Shown one piece after another: positions 58,380 to 64,000 of a DNA stretch of 64,000 nucleotides (the first letter of the stretch is position 1; every line of letters starts with the position of its first letter). Source of the stretch: Adiantum capillus-veneris (taxonomy: Eukaryota; Streptophyta; Polypodiopsida; Polypodiales; Pteridaceae); contig CM043949.1 of assembly GCA_014529385.2 (NCBI GenBank), positions 146,859,850-146,923,849 on the forward strand, written 5' to 3'. A program made the translations under genes and the position numbers. The notes below the pieces were generated by a model. The model worked only from the letters and a program-made list of their open reading frames with translations, was not told where the DNA came from and searched no databases.

Positions 58380-58985
58380 AAATATGTATGAGAAGAATGA
58401 CGATAAAGGCAAGAAGACGATGAAATGTCATTACTTTTAAGGCAAATGATCATCTCATCAAGAAATGTTCTAAGGCTAAAGACACTCGTAAGCAAGAGAC
58501 AAATGCGACCATTATAAATGGTTTTTCAAATGGAGATTTAGCAAATGTTGGGCAGGATGGAGATTGGAATTTTAGTGTGCAGTGTTAGTATGAACCATCT
58601 ATTCATGATACATGCATTACAAAATTTATGGATCGTGTGTGGTACTTTGATAGTGGTGAAACTATGCATATCATGTCTCTTCATGATTTGTGTATTTCTC
58701 TTGAGATTGTCCCTAGCGGAAGACTATCACGTGTGCCAGCAATGCTTCTTATCCGGTTATGGAGTTGGAGAGATTGTGCTCCCTATTATAAGTGGCAATT
58801 CTTTCTTGGATGATAAGGCTAGGAAGTTTATTTTAATTGGTTACAACCTAGAAAGCAAAGAGTTTTGGTTGTATCATCTCCAAGGAAAGCATATCTTGAT
58901 TAGTCAAGGTGTTGGTTTTGTGGAAGACAGGATGAGTGACCCTTTTTTAGCATGTACGAAGGAGATAGATATGAGATCTTAGAAT
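58380..58985 (+). pseudogene. Collapsed copia fragment
   Basis: Reads a decayed zinc knuckle (MKCHYF, then HLIKKCSKAKDT), then protease DRVWYFDSGETMHIMSLHDL (D-S-G), and jumps directly to the integrase C-terminus KARKFILIGYNLESKEFWLY. The whole integrase core is missing. No LTRs found. Confidence 0.7.
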
Positions 58986-59471
58986 TATCTGATACAATGT
59001 TGACTTTGGTTGACGGTGGGAGCACGAATGTACGCGCTAATGAGGTAAATGTGAGGTTTCGAATGACATTACAGATCAATCAATTTTTTATGCAGATTTA
59101 TAAGATGTACTAATGAGGATAGGGCTGAAAATGAGAAAGGTAGAGGTATGCTAAAATGGTCGGTGAAAAACTTACGGGACTGCAAATTGGTTGGATATAC
59201 ACCCTTGTTCAGTCGTACTCGTTCAGGTTCATAGAATGCCTCTTATGCATGAGATCGTCACGTTTGGACCCTTGATGCTAGGAGGTTTAATTTGACAAAT
59301 ACACTTTTCGAAGGTATCCTCTTAACTTAATCACATGTTGTTTGGGTGATACCAATGTTATTGAAGTGGGTTTGGAAGCACAAACTTAACATTTCAACTT
59401 AGGCTTGTGTCACACGAGACACCTACCCACCTTGAAGTTTTGACAGGTGACTAGCCACAGGCTTGTCATGC

Positions 59472-59827
59472 TTAGAGGGCTCCCCCATAAACCCTCTAAA
59501 TCAAACTTTAAGAAAAGGGCCCTTTTAAATGTAAAGGGCCCTATAAAAATCTCTTTGTGTGCCCATAAACCCTTCAACAACAAGTTTCCAGCCGTTTGCA
59601 CCAAAAAATTGGGAGTACTCTTTCTCTTTTTGACTTGTTGACCTCCTATACCAAATTATAAAAGCGTTTCTCAAGTGTAGGGGGTGGTTGACGGACCCCC
59701 TACATTTTCAGTGAGACATTTTAGGTGAAGGGCCCTTCACTTTTGTGGAGGCCTATGAAGCACAGATTAGTTTTTTCAAGGGTCCCCTAATAGCACCTTT
59801 AGAGGGACTATGAGGGAGCCCTCTAAA
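59472..59827. mobile_element. Fold-back / MITE-like inverted repeat
   Basis: Arms at 59472-59500 and 59798-59827 are inverse complements with about 3 mismatches in 29. Each arm is itself palindromic (TTAGAGGG ... CCCTCTAA). A second perfect inverted repeat (GTAGGGGGT / ACCCCCTAC, 59677-59703) lies near the centre. There is no coding capacity and no clear target duplication, so class and exact ends are uncertain. Confidence 0.55.
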
Positions 59828-59925
59828 TTGTTTAATTTCCACTGCCTCCAACAAGTGGCCTTTGATCAAAAGTTGTAGTATACCCACGTTTGTCATTAAT
59901 AGCCTCGTCTCACCTAGCACAAGTG

Positions 59926-60129
59926 TGTTGGGGTCAGCCCAACTTGGGCGTGGCCAAGAGGGTGAGAACATGTTGTAAATGCCATTATAAGGCCAATAAA
60001 CCTAAATGAGAAATCTCTCTTATTTTTGCTCCACTAGAGTGTTATCCTATCCACCTTCTCTCTCGTCTACTCTCCTCTGCGCGCCATGTCCATTTGCGAG
60101 GCCATTGGCTTCTGCTGGCGCACCCTACA
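59926..60129 (+). repeat. Left LTR of the small element
   Basis: Differs from the right LTR at only a few positions by eye. Confidence 0.85.
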
Positions 60130-60997
60130 GGTGGTATCAGAGCACCAGGAAGAGAAACAATTCAAAAGTCTTGGCTCTTCCACACCTCGCTTTGACAATG
60201 AGAAGGATGGAGAGGAGGGCAGTGTGAGCAATTGATGGGAAGTGGCGACGTTCAGGTAGTTTTGAGAGAACGATTGAGGAAGGATTCTAACAGTGAATGC
60301 GATCAAGGGTGTGTCGAGCAGGCGGAGATGAGGAGATTGGGTCGAAGCAGGACTACGCCAAAGATGGCGAATTGGAGGCAAGGGACTCAGGCCCGGAGCC
60401 TGTTGTGACAGAGAGGCCGGAAGCACGTTGTTGGGCTAAGGGCGGTTGAGGAACAGGTCAGCGCTAGAGCGAATGGTGCAACTGGGAATAAGTGCGGACC
60501 AGCAGGCTCTGCCATGCTACACACACAAGTGATGTCATCCCACATGTTTTTTTTTTCTAGTCTGAAGTATTATCATGGCTTTGCTCTATTTATTTTTTTG
60601 GAGGATATTCACACGAAAATCGATTAACGATGATGTCACTAAAGTGTACAATGAAATGATGAATATTTATATGAAGAAACTCCCATATGATCGTGGCAAA
60701 ATCTTGTAAAGGTACTAGACACTACCTTGGCGACTATGATGATGCTGACGCAAGACCTTCCCTCACGTATTATGAAAAGTCCCACTTGTTTTTGTAACCC
60801 ATTCTCATGAAGTTAACGGGTAAACCTAAACTCGAGGTTTGGGCGTAAACCAAAAACCCCGCATGATGGTAGCTCAGTTATGAGAAAACCTAAAACTCAC
60901 GATTGGCGAGTATACTAAAAACTCATTGTGTCATGAGAGTGAAGACCTTTGTTCAAGGGGGCGTGTGATTATGCCAAGTTTGGCTGAAGGGGGTGAT

Positions 60998-61200
60998 TGT
61001 TGGGGTCAACCCAACTTGGGCGTGGCCAAGAGGGTGTGAACATGTTGTAAATGCCATTATAAGGCCAATAAACCTAAATGAGAAATCTCTCTTATTTTTG
61101 CTCCACTTGAGTGTTATCCTATCCACCTTCTCTCTCGTCTAATCTCCTCTGCGTGCCATGTCCATTCGCAAGGCCATTGGCTTCTGCTGGCGCACCTACA
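60998..61200 (+). repeat. Right LTR of the small element
   Basis: Begins after the purine tract at TGTTGGGGTC and ends CCTACA. Confidence 0.85.
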
Positions 61201-61659
61201 AACGGGAGGCTTGAAAGCATTGTTATCTCATGCGCTAGAAGCTTCTCTGCACAGTCACACAGATTGCAGTTGTTGCGCCATGATGACGAGTACATATGTG
61301 CTTGGTAGCATATGATTTGCTTGCAGCAACTTGTGCCAACGATTTGAATCGTTTTCCCATTTTGGGCTAGTGTAATGCCAATGCTCTATAAAATTGGCTT
61401 TGGGGCATAGTTTTGCAAGGGTTGGAGCGGCTAACTGCAGCCCCTAGAGGCACTGTAAGCCTTATGCAAGACCGCTTCACCTAGCACTTGCGGAGCTATG
61501 AACACCCCTAAGTGGGACTGGGCTCTAAGTGACGAAGAACGTGTCCTAGTTCTAGAACCTTGCAAAGATAGCGGAGGAGGCAAAGGCCAAGGCCCAAGAG
61601 CCAAATTCAGAGTGGCCACTGGCCGCCTTGTGCGAAAAAACTGTGTCGTTTGCCTGCCT

Positions 61660-61667
61660 CTATAAAT
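61660..61667 (+). promoter_or_regulatory. TATA box of the J-domain gene
   Basis: CTATAAAT lies about 70 bases before the ATG, a plausible distance for transcription to start near 61690. Confidence 0.5.
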
Positions 61668-61733
61668 CTCGTAACAAAGCATTTCTCCTCATTCCAAAAC
61701 GCGTAGTCATACAGCCTATTCTCGCCTTTCACA

Positions 61734-62421
61734 ATGCTCCTCCACGCGCAGCAGACCGGCCCAAGCCATACTGCTGCTGATGAGCTGAGGAGGGCCACGG
61801 GCCTCTGCTGCTCGACGTCAAGCCGACCCCTCCTCTTGTTACCGCATCAAGAAGTCCATCGTCAGCAGTACAGAGGCAGAGCAGGGTTCATGCGAAGCCG
61901 ATTCATGGCAGCGCATGCGAGCAGCACCGCTCTTGCTGCATCGACTCTATATGACATCTTGGAGCTTCCCCCTCATGTGGGTCTTTGTGAAATCAAGAGG
62001 GCTTACAGGCATCTGGCAAGAACATGCCATCCTGATGTGAACCGCGCCCACGACTCCACCACAAGGTTCATTGAAATCAGAGAGGCCTATGAGACTCTCT
62101 CTGACCCTGAAAGAAGAGCTGAGTACGACCATGCTGTAGCCATTGGCCGGGGCTCTGCTTCATCCGGCAGGGTGTCATGCCACCAGGTAAATAGAGATCA
62201 TGTTGCACTCACATAGCTTTTATGTACTATTGTAGCACAAAACAAACACACACAATGTAGCTGATGATCGTTGACGGGTCTTTTTCTTCCAGGATTGCTC
62301 GGCTAGTTTCTGGAGACGACAATGGGAGCGCCAGCTGGTTGAGTTCAATCGGCAGAGCAGCGTGCGAGCCCAGAGAACAGATTCTTGGGCTGCACGAATG
62401 CGAATGCAGTGGGCTTCATGA
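61734..62421 (+). CDS. Chloroplast-type small J-domain (DnaJ/HSP40) protein, two exons
   Basis: Two exons: 61734-62186 and 62293-62421, with a 106-base phase-0 intron (GTAAATAG ... TTCTTCCAG). The product is 193 residues. Residues 1-65 are rich in Ser, Arg, His and Ala with few acids, as in plastid transit peptides. The J domain spans about 71-132 (TLYDILELPPHVGLCEIKRA, HPD at 99-101, FIEIREAYETLSDPERRAEY). The HPD motif is intact, so it should stimulate an Hsp70, probably in the plastid. Exon 2 has a Trp/Arg-rich end (FWRRQWERQLVEF, SWAARMRMQW) resembling small plant DnaJ proteins of the DnaJ11 type. This is the only gene here that looks intact. A retrotransposon fragment starts just after its stop. 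Confidence 0.85.
62187..62292 (+). other. Intron of the J-domain gene
   Basis: GT...AG with a pyrimidine-rich 3' end (TCTTTTTCTTCCAG). Removing it keeps the frame and yields a plausible C-terminus, whereas reading through stops at 62214. Confidence 0.8.
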
Positions 62422-62439
62422 TACACATCTCTGGGGATA

Positions 62440-62578
62440 CGAATTTACATTCTTTGAAGACCATCATGGCCTTCTCTACCTAGTGAACAAGCCTTGTAAT
62501 ACTGATTACATAGTTAGATGGCTCCTAATATTGTTAAAATTCAATTTTAGTGTAGTGGATTGTACATCTAGCGTTTAG
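62440..62578 (+). pseudogene. Ty3/gypsy RNase H fragment in the 3' end of the J-domain gene
   Basis: Reads WGYEFTFFEDHHGLLYLVNK, then RWLLILLKFNFSVV, matching the E1 RNase H end (LLYLVNKPC at 7635, RWLLILLEFDFTIV). It lies about 20 bases after the stop codon at 62419-62421, so it would be part of the 3' untranslated region. Confidence 0.7.
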
Positions 62579-62579
62579 A

Positions 62580-64000
62580 ACCTTTGTTTTTTAGTTCTAT
62601 CTTTTCTTTGTATTTCTTGATACAAAGCAATCAGCGGCCGGGATTTCACATGGTTTTTGCTTACGGGAAGGCAGTAAATCCATGAATGAGATCTCTGGTG
62701 CCAATGCTTAATTTACATTGCATTGGGAAGACTACAGTGCAAACCAAAATTTGGTGAACTAACTATGATAAGGGGGCTTTACCAAAATAGCCCCTCTTAT
62801 TTGGCGTTTTTCGCCAAGACTTACCAAAATACCCTTAAAACTTTTATCAAATTTCCCTCAACGATCTCTCAAGGCATTATGTTTTGCAACCCATCATAGG
62901 AAGAATAGCTCTCCATCATTAGAAGATCATAAGATGAGGATTTTTTATGGTATTATGGACTTTGAGTATAACATAGCTCAATCTTTGTAGACACAATAAC
63001 CACCCTGTGGGAGTTTATTATGGGAATTTTTAAAGTTTAGGGTTATTGGGAATACGGTAACTTTCTCTTATGATAATTATTGCAAACTGGTTGTCGGGAG
63101 CTTGATTTGTGGGTGGCCATGGTTGTTCAAGACCTGCATGCAAACCTGAGGCTTCAGGCATTTCCTACTGCCCAAACAAAATGGAATGACATTGTAACTT
63201 TTTGGATAAGCTTCCATCTTAGTTCACCTTAGCTGATAAACTCACACTTATGCAAGAGACAGACAATAAGCACGTTATACTCAAAGCAAACCCCATCTCT
63301 AGCCTCATCATTGAATGGCATACTTATTGTAGGAAGGATGTATGATTGGAGTGAGGCATAATGAGGAGAGAAACTGAGGCCGCCATGCTTCCTTGTATAC
63401 ACGACACATTTGATATCTTACTTGAAAGTTTACTACAAGTTAGCACTAGGTTGGCATCTCAACACAACATGTAAGAGCTTTACAATATGCTAGTTTCATG
63501 TTTATTTTCTATATGCTTGGAATAGGTCACTTTTGACAACTATTCTAGGTTGATTAGTAGAGTTAGTTAAAATGTGATACTTTAGAAAAGAGATCAGGCA
63601 AGGACAAGACTGAACTAAAATGGAAATGCGAGACTGATATTGGAACTAGAACTGATGCAAAGACATCTTTGTACTTCGGAAATGAAGCCTTCGCTTTTTC
63701 CTTAAGCTTTGGCTTCATATGTTTGTTGATCTGTACCAAGATTTCACTCTTCGATCTCCTGATCATCTGGAAGCAACCAATTTTGACCACCTCCTTTTTG
63801 TTTGGTCAATGATTGCTTCTTTCTCAGTGCAAATACCAACTCCATACTCATTGAATGGATCATCCAGCTCTGCAAGTCTAGGTTACATGTCTATACTTTC
63901 TACATCTTGGTTTGGATTCTCCGTGTTAGTCTAGCTGCCGCACCCTACTCCTTGCTCCTGATCTGAACTAAAACATGTTTTGGCCATAATTTTCTTACAC
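62580..64000. other. No gene recognised
   Basis: AT-rich. An open frame of about 75 codons at 63563-63790 (minus) and one of about 71 at 63719-63934 (plus) have no features I know. Confidence 0.5.

Larger units (their letters stand above)
59926..61200 (+). mobile_element. Small non-autonomous LTR element (TRIM/LARD-like)
   Basis: Terminal direct repeats of 204 and 203 bases (59926-60129 and 60998-61200) start TGTTGGGGTC and end CTACA. The primer site TGGTATCAGAGC (60132-60143) follows the left one, and a purine tract GAAGGGGGTGAT precedes the right one. The internal 868 bases show no gag or pol. Flanks AAGTG and AACGG match at only 3 of 5 bases, so the target duplication is doubtful. Confidence 0.85.

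Noticed and set aside
62219-62426. Minus-strand open frame across the J-domain gene
   Set aside because: It overlaps exon 2 and the intron of a well-supported gene and has no domain.
1-64000. CRISPR arrays, operons, prokaryotic defence or toxin systems
   Set aside because: No regularly spaced repeats of the right size and no prokaryotic gene arrangement; the window is eukaryotic.

Overview
This window is nuclear DNA from a plant with a large, repeat-rich genome. It holds Ty1/copia and Ty3/gypsy retrotransposons with plant-type primer sites, plant PPR (pentatricopeptide repeat) pseudogene sequence, tRNA-derived SINE-like repeats and LINE relics. Only one gene looks intact: a two-exon, probably plastid-targeted J-domain protein at 61.7-62.4 kb. 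The PPR wording (runs like DMYAKCG and VVSWNALIVGYAQ) and the repeat density make a fern or other non-seed vascular plant my best guess. That is inference only.

Layout. (1) 1-18216: an Athila/Tat-like Ty3/gypsy element (E1), whose 5' LTR is cut by the window edge. It carries gag, protease, RT-RNase H and integrase, then an unusual second retropepsin-like domain and a long 3' region. Its 3' LTR is split by a young copia element (copia-1, minus strand, 12708-17958, TSD TGCTT). (2) 18217-19830: remnant of another LTR element. (3) 19920-50940: a degenerate PPR locus split by a four-level nest of retrotransposons. Chromovirus A (20230-49314, TSD ATGAT) contains copia-2 (25198-47123, minus strand, degenerate TSD GAGCC). 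Copia-2 contains chromovirus B (28316-44684, TSD AAGCT), of the same family as A. B contains a Tat-like element C (34037-42839, TSD ACGT) with two RNase H domains. Reading across each insertion restores the interrupted reading frame or gene family, so the nesting rests on sequence and not on order alone. (4) 50988-55150: microsatellite hairpin, two SINE-like copies in opposite orientation, and two LINE zinc-binding (zf-RVT) tails in opposite orientation. (5) 55150-61600: mostly featureless AT-rich DNA with a collapsed copia fragment, a fold-back/MITE-like repeat and a small non-autonomous LTR element (59926-61200). (6) 61660-62421: the J-domain gene, with a retrotransposon RNase H fragment starting just after its stop codon. 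(7) 62580-64000: nothing recognised.

No LTR element here looks autonomous; all carry stops, frameshifts or deletions. A lacks gag and B lacks RT-RNase H, so the two family members have complementary deletions. I found no CRISPR, operon or bacterial-type system. The most unusual things are the post-integrase protease-like domain and promoter-like 3' region of E1, the complementary A/B deletions, the dual RNase H of C, and the young but catalytically damaged copia-1.
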